Counted from the stretch's first letter, positions 7,841 through 16,622 are shown. The stretch: 64,000 bases of DNA from an uncultured Ruminococcus sp. (GCA_902773635.1 CACYFH010000003.1:1-64000), one strand, 5' to 3'. Notes: a model not told the origin generated them from the sequence alone. Program-made: numbers and translations.

Positions 7841-7864
7841 ATGAAGGACAAGATCAGTGCATAA
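7841..7864 (+). pseudogene. Broken 5-prime end of a PstS-like gene
   Basis: GGGAGCT and an ATG open an eight-codon frame (MKDKISA, then stop). The sequence 7826-7855 matches 9896-9925, the true start of the PstS-like gene (MKDRITK), at 24 of 30 positions. It looks like the start left behind when the 8-10 kb segment entered the operon. Confidence 0.5.
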
Positions 7865-8027
7865 TGTTGATAAACAAATGATCATTTTATCAAGCGACCG
7901 AGGATATGACCCGGCATAAGGTAATTAAAGATTGAATGATATTTACGGACTAACCAAGTAAATAATGAGTGATTTTTAAAGGAAAGGAAATAACGCATCC
8001 ATCAATGTGTTATTTTGGGGTAATTTT

Positions 8028-9815
8028 GTGAACTACGATATTAGGATCAAAGAACTGATAGTAGAAAAGGATTCAGTGACTCTCAATATCATGGGAGTTA
8101 TAAACGATGAAAGAATCAACTCTCATTTTGCGTCAAGGCCTAAGTTGATATTACATTTTATAAGCGAGCAAGAGGATAGAAGAATCCCGTTTATTATATC
8201 AAATGTAATTTACACACAAGGCAAATGTTATTTTTCCGGAAGATATAAATATGATTTAAGTCTCGTTTTCTGGAAGACACGAAAAGCGCTTTTGCCTTTT
8301 GATTTACGCTTTAATTTCCTTTTTATCGATTATTATAAAGAAGCAATTCAGTTAAACTTTGACGAGGACTCCATTTTTGCTGATAATTTGAACTATAAAT
8401 TTGAAAAAAGTACGTTCGCTTGCTCTTTTACTCCTGATAAAAAAGAAATTTTAGAGCATCCTGTAAAAAAATGTATTGTTTTATTTACATACAGCTTAGT
8501 AAGAGTTGTCAGGTATGTGCTTGCAATAGCGTTGTTGCCTTTGTTCTGTGTCGATGGTATTCTCCATTTATCAAAGGTTCTTCCTATGCCGGCAAGATTC
8601 AGCGATGAAAATTCTATAAAGCGTTTTTCTTCCTTTGTTTTTTCAGATTTTTCAGATATCGCGGGTTGCAAGGTATCTTTCTTGACAGGAAAAAGATGGT
8701 TATTCAAGCGTTTCTTTGGATTATTTAAAATCCTCAAAATCAAAAAGAACAAAATTACATTTATTTCATTAAGAAGGAATGAGATCTCCGGTAATTTCGC
8801 TTTCGTTTACGATAAAATCAAAGATGATAAGAATCTTGATATCCACTTTATCCTGAATGAGCACATGATCATAGAAATGAGTATCAAGGAAATTATTGAA
8901 TACACAAAAGCCTGTGCTACAAGTAAGCTGGTAGTCCTTGATGAGTATACGCCTATGATCCACTACATAGACCTCAGAAAGGAAACGAAGCTTATTCAGC
9001 TTTGGCACGCATGCGGCGCCTTTAAAACCTTCGGATTTACTCGTATAGCCAAGCCTAAGGGACCTAAACAGAGCACAAAGAATCACAGAAGCTATGATTA
9101 TTCGATCGTAAGCTCGGATTACTGCAGAAAATTCCACGCTGAGGGCTTCGGTATTCCTACAGATAATGTTGTTGCGACAGGTATTCCGAGAACGGATATT
9201 TTCTTTGATGAAGAATATAGGAACAGAACAAGAGAGGCTTTCTATAACGAACACCCGAGCTTTAGAGATAAAAAGATCGTTATTTTTGCACCGACCTTCC
9301 GTGGAATGAGCAAAGAAACTGCTTTTTATCCGACAGATCTGTTCGATATAGAAACTGTTTGTAAAAATATTCCGGATGATTATGTGATTATCATTAAGCA
9401 TCATCCTTTTGTTCCGAATATACACCCGATCCCGGCTGAATATTCAGACAGAGTGATCGATTTATCTGAACAAACCGAAATCAACGATCTTTTGTTTGTC
9501 GCCGATTTGATCATCACCGATTATTCGTCGTTGATTTTCGAAGCATCTCTTATGAATATTCCGATGATCTTCTATGTATTTGATTTAGAGAAATACATTA
9601 ACGATAGGGATTTCTATTTTGATTTTAAGGAGTATATCCCCGGAAAGATAGCGTATTCGTTGGATGATGTCATCAAAGCCATCAATAATAAAGATTTCTG
9701 CGAAGAAAGATTGTCTCCGTTTGCAGAGATGTTTTTTGACAAAAGAGACGGAAAGTCAACAGACAGAGTAGTGAAATTATTCTATGATACATTGGGAATG
9801 ACAAAAACTGTTTGA
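8028..9815 (+). CDS. CDP-glycerol glycerophosphotransferase family protein (TagF/TagB-like)
   Basis: An enzyme of about 595 residues that adds glycerol-phosphate or a related polyol-phosphate to a cell-envelope glycopolymer such as teichoic acid. Family marks lie in the C-terminal two thirds: QLWHACGAFKTFG, GIPRTDIFF, IFAPTFRG, IIKHHPF and ITDYSSLIFEASL. The N-terminal 200 residues are less conserved and include a hydrophobic helix (VVRYVLAIALLPLF). The start is uncertain: GTG at 8028 has GGGGT ahead of it, while an in-frame GTG at 8007 has no ribosome site. The gene is AT-rich against its GC-rich neighbours and splits an operon, so it was probably acquired. Confidence 0.9.
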   Translation: MNYDIRIKELIVEKDSVTLNIMGVINDERINSHFASRPKLILHFISEQEDRRIPFIISNVIYTQGKCYFSGRYKYDLSLVFWKTRKALLPFDLRFNFLFIDYYKEAIQLNFDEDSIFADNLNYKFEKSTFACSFTPDKKEILEHPVKKCIVLFTYSLVRVVRYVLAIALLPLFCVDGILHLSKVLPMPARFSDENSIKRFSSFVFSDFSDIAGCKVSFLTGKRWLFKRFFGLFKILKIKKNKITFISLRRNEISGNFAFVYDKIKDDKNLDIHFILNEHMIIEMSIKEIIEYTKACATSKLVVLDEYTPMIHYIDLRKETKLIQLWHACGAFKTFGFTRIAKPKGPKQSTKNHRSYDYSIVSSDYCRKFHAEGFGIPTDNVVATGIPRTDIFFDEEYRNRTREAFYNEHPSFRDKKIVIFAPTFRGMSKETAFYPTDLFDIETVCKNIPDDYVIIIKHHPFVPNIHPIPAEYSDRVIDLSEQTEINDLLFVADLIITDYSSLIFEASLMNIPMIFYVFDLEKYINDRDFYFDFKEYIPGKIAYSLDDVIKAINNKDFCEERLSPFAEMFFDKRDGKSTDRVVKLFYDTLGMTKTV

Positions 9816-9910
9816 GAAAAAGCTTCCGTATTTAAAGCATTTCATACTAAGTTTCATTAAAACGCTTGATACATTCTGTTTTAACTTTCTTTTCAACAAG
9901 GAGCCTTGAT

Positions 9911-10909
9911 ATGAAGGATAGGATCACGAAGCCGCGTGCGGCGGCGATCCTCGGCGCGGTGATCCTCCTGTTCGGAGCGTTCAACCTCGGCTTGTACCGC
10001 CTGTTCACCGTGCGTCTGGGCACGAACTACAGCGATGTTTCACAGGTGAAGATGGTGGACGTCAAGCGCTATCTCCCCTTTGAGAGCGGCTCCGAGCTGG
10101 TGAAGGCGGAGACGGATTTCCGCCTGACGGACGAGCTCCCGGTGCTCGACGGCGCGGCGGCGCTGGTGCCGGTCTATGCGTCCGTCATCCATTCCGTCTA
10201 CCCTCAGGGCAGCGTCACCTACGAGGGCGGCGCGTTCTCCGACGATAATTATTACGGCGAGAATTTCGCTCCCGACAGCAAGATGCAGTACCGCAACACC
10301 CTCCGCGGCTACAAGGCGATCGTGGACGGCGACTGCGATGTGTTCTTCTCCGCCGCGCCCTCAGGGGAACAGCGGCAGTATGCCGAGGAAAAGGGCGTAG
10401 AGCTCGTCTATGAGCCGATCGGTCGGGAAGCCTTCGTCTTTTTCGTCAATTCGAAGAACCCCGTCTCTGATCTGACCCGGGAGCAGATCAGGGATATCTA
10501 CGGCGGCAAGATCAAAAAATGGTCAGAGGTCGGCGGCGCGAACCGCTTCATCAACCCCATCACCCGCGTCGCGGGCAGCGGGAGCCAGACCGTCATGGAA
10601 GCCTTCATGGGCGATACGCCGATCGCCAAGAAATCTCCCCTCTCCATCACCGGCGCGTCCATCGGCTATTCCTTCCGCTTTTATCTGAGCGACATGGTCG
10701 GCAACGATGGCGTGAAAATGCTCTCCCTCGACGGCGCATATCCCGACAAGCAGCACATCCAAAACGGCTCCTACCCGCTGGTGTACCCCTTCTACGCGGT
10801 CTACCGCGCGGACGACCCCAACCCCAACGTCAGGAAGCTGGTGGACTGGCTCCTCTCAGCCGAGGGACAAAGCCTGATCGAGTCCTGCGGCTATACCTCT
10901 ATCAAATGA
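9911..10909 (+). CDS. PstS-like phosphate/substrate-binding protein
   Basis: A 332-residue periplasmic-binding-protein-like domain anchored by an N-terminal membrane helix (about 9-29). PstS-type features include DVFFSAAPSGEQ, FFVNSKNPVSDLT, EQIRDIYGGKIKKWSEVGG and the anion-binding loop VAGSGSQTVMEAF. No lipobox is visible. I start at the ATG at 9911, which has AAGGAG upstream; the frame runs 15 codons further without support. No Pst permease follows, so it may be an orphan sensor or binding protein. The start region is duplicated at 7826. Confidence 0.85.
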   Translation: MKDRITKPRAAAILGAVILLFGAFNLGLYRLFTVRLGTNYSDVSQVKMVDVKRYLPFESGSELVKAETDFRLTDELPVLDGAAALVPVYASVIHSVYPQGSVTYEGGAFSDDNYYGENFAPDSKMQYRNTLRGYKAIVDGDCDVFFSAAPSGEQRQYAEEKGVELVYEPIGREAFVFFVNSKNPVSDLTREQIRDIYGGKIKKWSEVGGANRFINPITRVAGSGSQTVMEAFMGDTPIAKKSPLSITGASIGYSFRFYLSDMVGNDGVKMLSLDGAYPDKQHIQNGSYPLVYPFYAVYRADDPNPNVRKLVDWLLSAEGQSLIESCGYTSIK

Positions 10910-10960
10910 TAATACAGAATCTAGGGGCTGCTGCGCTTAAAATCGCAATAGCCCCTCAAA

Positions 10961-11073
10961 GTGTCATCCTGAGCCTTAGCGAAGGATCTTACAGTGCGAT
11001 TTATCCACATGCGTAATACCTAGCATGTGTAATCTCGCGGTAAAAGATCCTTCACTTCGTTCAGGATGACATT
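10961..11073. repeat. Inverted repeat of the TCATCCTGAG family
   Basis: Arm GTCATCCTGAGCC-TTAGCGAAGGATCTT faces arm AAGATCCTTCACTTCG-TTCAGGATGAC across about 55 bases. A related single arm occurs at 60411-60437. It occupies the gap after the PstS-like gene and could act as a transcription end. Confidence 0.7.
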
Positions 11074-11100
11074 TTTTCTAAGGGTGACCGCTCCTTTTCT

Positions 11101-11129
11101 TTGACAAATCTATATGGATTCGCTATAAT
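11101..11129 (+). promoter_or_regulatory. Promoter of cysK
   Basis: TTGACA and TATAAT have a 17-base spacer, a full consensus. The leader downstream contains a copy of the two-hairpin repeat (11148-11227). Confidence 0.85.
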
Positions 11130-11147
11130 AGACAGGAATCAAAAAAC

Positions 11148-11227
11148 GCCTCCCTTTGGTAAAGGGAGGTGGGGCGGAGCCTGATCCGCCCGGAGGGATT
11201 GCACCATTTGATCGACTAAAAGGAGAT
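11148..11227 (+). repeat. Two-hairpin dispersed repeat, copy 1 (cysK leader)
   Basis: Hairpin 1 is CCTCCCTTT / AAAGGGAGG around GGT. Hairpin 2 is GGGCGGA / TCCGCCC. The conserved tail has GGAGGGATTG and AGGAGATA. The tail supplies the AGGAG ribosome site for cysK. Confidence 0.75.
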
Positions 11228-11236
11228 ACCGTTATT

Positions 11237-12166
11237 ATGATCTATAACAACGTACTGGAGGCGGTCGGCGAGACCCCGCTGATCCGCCTGAACCGCATGG
11301 TAGACGAGGACAGCGCCGAGGTGCTGGTAAAGTTCGAGGCGCTGAACGTCGGCGGCTCCATCAAGACCCGCACCGCGCTGAACATGATCAACCACGCCGA
11401 GAAGAAGGGCGAGCTCAAGCCCGACAGCATCATCGTCGAGCCGACCTCCGGCAACCAGGGCATCGGTCTCGCGCTCGTCGGCGCGGTGAAGGGCTACAAG
11501 ACCATCATCATCATGCCCGACTCCGTCAGCGTGGAGCGCCGCAAGCTGATCAAGCACTACGGCGCGAAGGTCATGCTGATCCACGACGCGGGCGATATCG
11601 GCGCGTGCATCGACGAGTGCCTCCGAACCGCCCTGAAAATGAAGGAGAAGGATCCGCGCGTCTTTGTGCCCCAGCAGTTCGCGAACATCAACAACGTCCG
11701 CGCCCATAAGAAGTACACCGCGCTCGAGATCATGCAGCAGTGCGCCGACCATATCGACGGCTTCTGCTCCGGCATCGGCACCGGCGGCACCCTGACCGGT
11801 ATCGGCGAGGTGCTCAAGGCGCAGTACCCCGAGATCGAGATCTGGGCGGTCGAGCCTGAGAACGCCGCGATCTTAGCGGGCGGCACCATCGGCACCCACC
11901 TGCAAATGGGTATCGGCGACGGCATCATCCCCGATATCCTGAACCGGGAGATCTACGATGAGATCTACGTCGTCACGGATGAGGAGGCGCTCGAGACCGC
12001 AAAGCGCCTTGCGCGCGAGGAGGGCTTGATGTGCGGCATCTCCAGCGGCACGAACGTAGCCGCCGCCTTAAAGCTCGCGAAGAAGCTCGGCAAGGGCAAG
12101 ACCGTCGTCACCGTCCTTCCCGACACCGCGGAGCGCTATTTCTCCACCCCCCTGTTCGAGGAATAA
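11237..12166 (+). CDS. cysK: Cysteine synthase (O-acetylserine sulfhydrylase) family
   Basis: A 309-residue fold-type II PLP enzyme that makes cysteine from O-acetylserine and sulfide. It opens IYNNVLEAVGETPLIRLNRM. The PLP lysine is in NVGGSIKTR (about residue 42), the substrate loop is PTSGNQG and the phosphate cup is GIGTGGTLTGIGEVL. Two usual motifs differ: NPGGSVKDR is here NVGGSIKTR, and TSGNTG is TSGNQG. So a related O-acetylserine or phosphoserine enzyme is possible. I start at the ATG after AGGAGATA; the frame continues 27 codons upstream through the repeat. CysE, the source of O-acetylserine, is at 50.1 kb. Confidence 0.9.
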   Translation: MIYNNVLEAVGETPLIRLNRMVDEDSAEVLVKFEALNVGGSIKTRTALNMINHAEKKGELKPDSIIVEPTSGNQGIGLALVGAVKGYKTIIIMPDSVSVERRKLIKHYGAKVMLIHDAGDIGACIDECLRTALKMKEKDPRVFVPQQFANINNVRAHKKYTALEIMQQCADHIDGFCSGIGTGGTLTGIGEVLKAQYPEIEIWAVEPENAAILAGGTIGTHLQMGIGDGIIPDILNREIYDEIYVVTDEEALETAKRLAREEGLMCGISSGTNVAAALKLAKKLGKGKTVVTVLPDTAERYFSTPLFEE

Positions 12167-12180
12167 CCGGCGCCCACATG

Positions 12181-12204
12181 TAGGGACGAGCATTGCTCGT
12201 CCGA
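12181..12204. repeat. Short palindromic repeat of the GTAGGG family
   Basis: TAGGGACGAGCATTGCTCGTCC: stem GACGAGC / GCTCGTC around ATT, in the gap after cysK. Confidence 0.65.
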
Positions 12205-12325
12205 AATAGTCGAGCCTTGCCAACGGCTGAACCGTTAGCAGGAAAACGTTCTTTTCTGTAAATGCACGCTTACGGCAATCTCACAAAAAGGAGCAGTATT
12301 TTCAGCACCGCAAGAGGTAAAAAAG

Positions 12326-12883
12326 ATGAAGGATAACAACCTGAAATGGAAGGTGGGGGAGAGGAAGCTCCTCCTCCATACCCCTGTTTTCGACGTAAAC
12401 GTCCAGCACGAGATCGCGCCCAACGGAGTCGAGGGCGACTACATCGCCATGACCGCCCCCGACTGGGTGCAGACGATCGCCGTCTACGAGGGACAGTTCG
12501 TGCTGGTGCGCCAGTGGCGCCATTCGTCCGAGACGGTCAGTCTCGAGTTTCCCGGCGGCGTCGCCGATGAGGGGGAGGACCCTGCAGAGAGCGCAAGCCG
12601 CGAGCTCTTGGAGGAAACCGGCTTCAAGGTCGGCAGGCTGACCCACCTCGGCTCCGTCAGCCCGAATCCCGCGCTGTTCTGCAACCGCTTCCACGTCTAT
12701 CTCGCGGAGGAGCTCACCCAGACGGGCGCCCAGCACCTTGACGACGACGAGTTTTTGACCTATGAGCTCATGCCCATCGACGAGGTCGTCGCGTCCTACG
12801 GCACGGGCGAGTTCTCCCATGCCCTGATGGGTACGGCGCTGATGCTGTACCTCCAATACACCATGAAGGCGAGAAAGCCATGA
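12326..12883 (+). CDS. NUDIX hydrolase (ADP-ribose pyrophosphatase-like)
   Basis: A 185-residue NUDIX protein with the box at residues 78-100: GGVADEGE, then RELLEETGF, which fits GX5EX7REUXEEXGU. The N-terminal strand region and the VRQWRHSSETVSLEFPGG motif before the box match ADP-ribose/nucleoside-diphosphate-sugar hydrolases of the NudF type. It hydrolyses nucleoside diphosphates linked to another group, and likely acts in metabolite clean-up. AGAGGT precedes the start. It is coupled to the YccF gene by an ATGA overlap. Confidence 0.88.
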   Translation: MKDNNLKWKVGERKLLLHTPVFDVNVQHEIAPNGVEGDYIAMTAPDWVQTIAVYEGQFVLVRQWRHSSETVSLEFPGGVADEGEDPAESASRELLEETGFKVGRLTHLGSVSPNPALFCNRFHVYLAEELTQTGAQHLDDDEFLTYELMPIDEVVASYGTGEFSHALMGTALMLYLQYTMKARKP

Positions 12884-13248
12884 GAACGATCGGCAATATC
12901 CTGTGGTTCATCTTCGGCGGCTTCCTCAGCGGACTGAGCTGGTGGCTCTTCGGCGCGCTGTGGTGCATCACCATCGTCGGCATCCCGGTGGGCTTGCAGT
13001 GCTTCAAGCTCGCGTCCGTGTCCTTCTGGCCGTTCAAAAAGGAGATCTATTACGAGGGCGGCGCGGTTTCCTGCATCGTGAACGTCCTGTGGTTCTTCTT
13101 CGGCGGGATCGAGATGGCGGCGCTGAACGCGGCGTTCGGCTTGATCTGGTGCATCACCATCGTCGGCATTCCCTTCGGCATGCAGTTCTTCAAGCTCGCG
13201 AAGCTCTCCTTAGCCCCTCTCGGCGCAGTCGTCCGAAAGGTGTATTAA
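12880..13248 (+). CDS. YccF domain membrane protein
   Basis: A 122-residue protein made of two copies of the YccF motif: GNILWFIFGG with WCITIVGIPVGLQCFK, then NVLWFFFGG with WCITIVGIPFGMQFFK. Each repeat carries hydrophobic helices. The family is widespread and membrane-bound; its function is not established. It overlaps the NUDIX gene by four bases, so the two are co-translated. Confidence 0.9.
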   Translation: MRTIGNILWFIFGGFLSGLSWWLFGALWCITIVGIPVGLQCFKLASVSFWPFKKEIYYEGGAVSCIVNVLWFFFGGIEMAALNAAFGLIWCITIVGIPFGMQFFKLAKLSLAPLGAVVRKVY

Positions 13249-13254
13249 TGGGAT

Positions 13255-13310
13255 AGGCTTCCCCTCGGGGGGGAAAAGCTGTCAGGCTGTGCCTGACTGA
13301 TGAGGGACAG
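13255..13310 (+). repeat. Two-hairpin dispersed repeat, copy 2 (divergent)
   Basis: Hairpin 1 is CTTCCCC with GGGGGAAAAG, hairpin 2 is GTCAGGC / GCCTGAC around TGT, then TGAGGGA. Both stems differ from other copies yet remain paired. Confidence 0.6.
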
Positions 13311-13363
13311 GCGTTTCCACACTCACCCCGAACTCAGCGCGATCGCCATATCATTGATAAAAC

Positions 13364-13413
13364 AAGGGACTGTGAAGATCGAAGCATCACGCTTCGCTTC
13401 ACAGTCCCTTTTG
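13364..13413. terminator. Bidirectional terminator between yccF and the feo operon
   Basis: A 14-base perfect stem AAGGGACTGTGAAG / CTTCACAGTCCCTT is followed by TTTGC on the plus strand and by TTG-TTTTATC on the minus strand. Confidence 0.8.
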
Positions 13414-13434
13414 CTATGTACGGATGAAAAGAGT

Positions 13435-13611
13435 CTATTGCTTATGGCAGGAGCCGGACATGGGACACGCCTTGCAGTTGCCGCAGTTACAGACCATCGA
13501 CTGCCCTCTGCGCTTCTTCTTCACCATGTTCACGATGATAGCCGCGACGATCGCGACCAGCACAGCGCAGATGATGATGGTGCCGATATTCTCTGAGATC
13601 CATGTCAACAT
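13435..13611 (-). CDS. FeoB-associated Cys-rich membrane protein
   Basis: A 58-residue protein: one membrane helix (about residues 9-30), a basic stretch KKKRRGQ, then a Cys cluster CNCGNCKACPMSGSCHKQ with five Cys. This is the small FeoB-associated cysteine-rich protein that commonly ends Clostridial feo operons and may play the role of FeoC in metal handling. The ATG at 13611 gives the better spacing to AAAGGAG. It follows feoB after about 120 bases that contain a degenerate repeat. Confidence 0.85.
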   Translation of the reverse strand: MLTWISENIGTIIICAVLVAIVAAIIVNMVKKKRRGQSMVCNCGNCKACPMSGSCHKQ

Positions 13612-13730
13612 ACATTCCACTCCTTTAGTTTTGTGATGTCATTTCGAGGGAGCAACCCCCTGTCACTCCGACCGGTCGCAGCAGGAAGGAGATTGCCACA
13701 CCGCCTTGCGGCGGTTCGCATGACACGATC

Positions 13731-16208
13731 CTACTTGACCTTCACCTTCTTAGTCAGCTTGCTCGCTTCCTTATACGGCTTGAACAGCATGAACAGCATG
13801 CCGATGATCAGCAGGATCGCGACGATCAGACCGAAAACGTTCAGGTTGCCGGTGAAGGCGCCGCCGATTTGGTTGATGCACAGCGCGACCGCATAGGCGA
13901 ACAGGCATTGATAAGCGATCGCGAACGCCGTCCATTTACCGGAGTTCATCTCGCGCTTGATCGCGCCCATCGCCGCGAAGCACGGCGCGCACAGCAGGTT
14001 GAATACCATGAAGGAGAAGCCCGTCACACCGGTAAAGACAGAAGCCAGCGTCGCCCATGTAGACAGCTCGCCACCGCCGTAGAGAACGCCCATCGTGCCG
14101 ACGATGTTCTCCTTGGCAATGAGACCGGTGATAGAGGCGACAGCCGCCTGCCAGTTGCCCCAGCCGAGCGGTGCGAAGATCCAGGAGATCGCGTTGCCGA
14201 TCACAGCGAGGATGCTGCTGCCGATCTCCTCCTCACCCAGCATCGTGAACGCGCCGTCCACAAAGCCGAAGCGGGAGAGGAACCACAGAACGATGGTGGA
14301 GAGCAGGATGATCGTGCCCGCCTTCTTGATGAAGGACCAGCCGCGTTCCCACATGGAGCGCAGGACGTTGCCGAGCGTCGGCCAGTGATAAGCGGGCAGT
14401 TCCATAACGAAGGGAGCCGGCTCGCCCGCGAAGGGCTTGGTCTTTTTCAGCATGATACCGGAGACGATGATCGCCGCCATGCCGATGAAGTACGCGGAGG
14501 TGGAGACCCACGGCGAACCGCCGAAGATCGCGCCCGCGATCATCGCGATGAAGGGGATCTTTGCGCCGCAGGGGATGAAGGTGGTGGTCATGATGGTCAT
14601 GCGGCGGTCGCGCTCATTCTCAATGGTACGCGACGCCATGATGCCGGGGATGCCGCAGCCCGTACCGATCAGGATCGGGATGAAGCTCTTGCCGGAGAGA
14701 CCGAAGCGGCGGAAGATACGGTCGAGCACGAACGCGATACGCGCCATGTAGCCGCACGCCTCTAAGAACGCTAAGAGCAGGAACAGCACCAGCATCTGGG
14801 GAACGAAGCCCAGCACCGCGCCGACGCCCGCGACGATACCGTCGAGGATCAGGGAGGAGAGCCATTCGGGAGCCTTCGCCGCCTCGAGCCATCCGCCGAT
14901 GATCGCCGGGATGCCCGGCACCCATACGCCGAACTGCGAGGGATCGTCCGGCTTGCCCTCGTTTTTCGCGAAGGTCTCAGCCGCCGCGATCACGTCCTTG
15001 CCGGTCGAGGTCTCGTCGCTGACCTCCAGCGTTTCCTCGTCCTCCACCTGATAGGTGAATTCGTCCGTGTCCTTGACGGAGGAGATGAACTTGTTCACCG
15101 CCTGTACCGCCGCGGCGGGATCGTAATTCTCATTCTCAGAGTCGAGCGCGTCGAGCAGCTCGTCGTTTCCTCTGGCTTCCGCCGCGCCTGTCAGCACGCC
15201 GATCGCTTCCGCGTGCTCCTCATACTGCGCCGTACCGATGCCGAAGAGGTGGTAGCCGTCGCCGAAGAGTCCGTCATTCGCCCAGTCGGTCGCCGCCGTG
15301 CCGACGGTGACCATGGAGATGTAGTACACCAGGAACATGATGACCGCGAAGATCGGCAGTCCCAGCCAGCGGTTGGTGACCACCCGGTCGATCTTGTCGG
15401 AGGTCGAGAGCTGACCCTTCTGCTTGTTTTTGTAAACGCCGTCGATGATCTTGCCGATGTAGACGTAACGCTCGTTGGTGATGATGGATTCCGCGTCGTC
15501 GTCATACTCGTCCTCGACAGCCTTGATGTCCTTCTCAATGTGATTGCGCGTCTCCTCGCTCAGTCCGAGCTTCTCGATGACCTTGTCGTCGCGCTCGAAG
15601 ATCTTCACCGCGTACCAGCGTTGCTGTTCCTCGGGCAGGTCGTGCACGCACGCTTCCTCGATATGCGCGATCGCGTGCTCCACGGAGCCGTCGAACGGAT
15701 GCTTCGGGACGGGCTTCTTGTCCTCAGCCGCTTTGATCGCCGCTTCCGCCGCCTCGATCACGCCCTTGCCCTTCAGCGCGGAGATCTCCACCACCTTACA
15801 GCCCAGCGCGCGCGCCAGCTCAGCGGTGTTGATCTTGTAGCCGTTCTTTTCCACGACGTCCATCATGTTGATGGCGACGACGACCGGGATGCCCAGCTCG
15901 CACAGCTGCGTGGTCAGGTAGAGGTTGCGCTCCAGGTTCGTGCCGTCCACGATGTTGAGGATCGCGTCGGGACGCTGGTCGACCAGATAGTTACGGGCGA
16001 CGACCTCCTCCATCGTGTAAGGGGAGAGGGAGTAGATACCGGGCAGGTCGGTGATGGTCACGCCGTCGTGTTTTTTCAGCTTGCCTTCCTTCTTTTCGAC
16101 AGTAACTCCCGGCCAGTTGCCGACGAACTGGTTGGAGCCTGTCAGCGAGTTGAACAGCGTCGTCTTACCGCTGTTCGGGTTACCCGCCAGAGCAATTGTC
16201 AAATTCAT
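13731..16208 (-). CDS. feoB: Ferrous iron transporter B
   Basis: An 825-residue protein: N-terminal GTPase with P-loop GNPNSGKTT (9-17), DLPG (54-57) and NMMD; a helical guanine-dissociation-inhibitor-like region (about 160-265); then the membrane permease starting near 280, with Gate motifs CGYMARIAF and GTGCGIPGIMASR. It imports Fe(II). An unusual acidic, non-hydrophobic insert of about 110 residues lies in the first outer loop (about 318-430, e.g. ALDSENENYDPAAA and YQVEDEETLEVSDE), where ordinary FeoB has a short loop. It is the third gene of a feoA-feoA-feoB-Cys-rich operon. Confidence 0.97.
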   Translation of the reverse strand: MNLTIALAGNPNSGKTTLFNSLTGSNQFVGNWPGVTVEKKEGKLKKHDGVTITDLPGIYSLSPYTMEEVVARNYLVDQRPDAILNIVDGTNLERNLYLTTQLCELGIPVVVAINMMDVVEKNGYKINTAELARALGCKVVEISALKGKGVIEAAEAAIKAAEDKKPVPKHPFDGSVEHAIAHIEEACVHDLPEEQQRWYAVKIFERDDKVIEKLGLSEETRNHIEKDIKAVEDEYDDDAESIITNERYVYIGKIIDGVYKNKQKGQLSTSDKIDRVVTNRWLGLPIFAVIMFLVYYISMVTVGTAATDWANDGLFGDGYHLFGIGTAQYEEHAEAIGVLTGAAEARGNDELLDALDSENENYDPAAAVQAVNKFISSVKDTDEFTYQVEDEETLEVSDETSTGKDVIAAAETFAKNEGKPDDPSQFGVWVPGIPAIIGGWLEAAKAPEWLSSLILDGIVAGVGAVLGFVPQMLVLFLLLAFLEACGYMARIAFVLDRIFRRFGLSGKSFIPILIGTGCGIPGIMASRTIENERDRRMTIMTTTFIPCGAKIPFIAMIAGAIFGGSPWVSTSAYFIGMAAIIVSGIMLKKTKPFAGEPAPFVMELPAYHWPTLGNVLRSMWERGWSFIKKAGTIILLSTIVLWFLSRFGFVDGAFTMLGEEEIGSSILAVIGNAISWIFAPLGWGNWQAAVASITGLIAKENIVGTMGVLYGGGELSTWATLASVFTGVTGFSFMVFNLLCAPCFAAMGAIKREMNSGKWTAFAIAYQCLFAYAVALCINQIGGAFTGNLNVFGLIVAILLIIGMLFMLFKPYKEASKLTKKVKVK

Positions 16209-16313
16209 TTCTTTACCTCATTTCATTTGGAGTGAGCCTCAGCAAACTGAGTTGCTCTCTGCTAATCTTACGCCAAAAAATATAGAAAGCCTCACGACTT
16301 CCTATTCAAGCAA

Positions 16314-16535
16314 TCATTCGACCTCGACCATCGCCGCGTCCGCCTTGCGGATGGAGAGCTGATAGCCGCGCACGGTGATCTCGATGGGATCGCCCAGCGG
16401 AGCGACCTTCTGCACGGTGACCTCAACGCCCTTGGTGATGCCCATGTCCATGATGCGGCGCTTGACCGCGCCCTCGCCGTGGAGCTTCTTCACCTTTGCG
16501 GAGCTTCCGATCGCTACGTCTCTGAGTGTGTTCAT
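16314..16535 (-). CDS. feoA: FeoA family protein (second copy)
   Basis: A 73-residue SH3-like FeoA protein: KKLHGEGAVKRRIMDMGITKGVEV, then GDPIEITVRGYQLSIRK. FeoA proteins assist FeoB and may bind its GTPase domain. A good ribosome site (AAAGGAGG) precedes ATG. It lies 105 bases before feoB. Confidence 0.93.
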   Translation of the reverse strand: MNTLRDVAIGSSAKVKKLHGEGAVKRRIMDMGITKGVEVTVQKVAPLGDPIEITVRGYQLSIRKADAAMVEVE

Positions 16536-16622
16536 ACTTTTTCCTCCTTTAATGATCAGTCATTCCGAGGGACGCGGGAATCCCACAAAGAGGAACGCGT
16601 GCCCTCACAACGACAATAAATA

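Noticed and set aside
13869..16235. Long open frames on the plus strand opposite feoB
   Set aside because: FeoB on the minus strand has unmistakable motifs; the opposite frames are Arg/Asp/Val-rich shadows caused by GC-rich codons.
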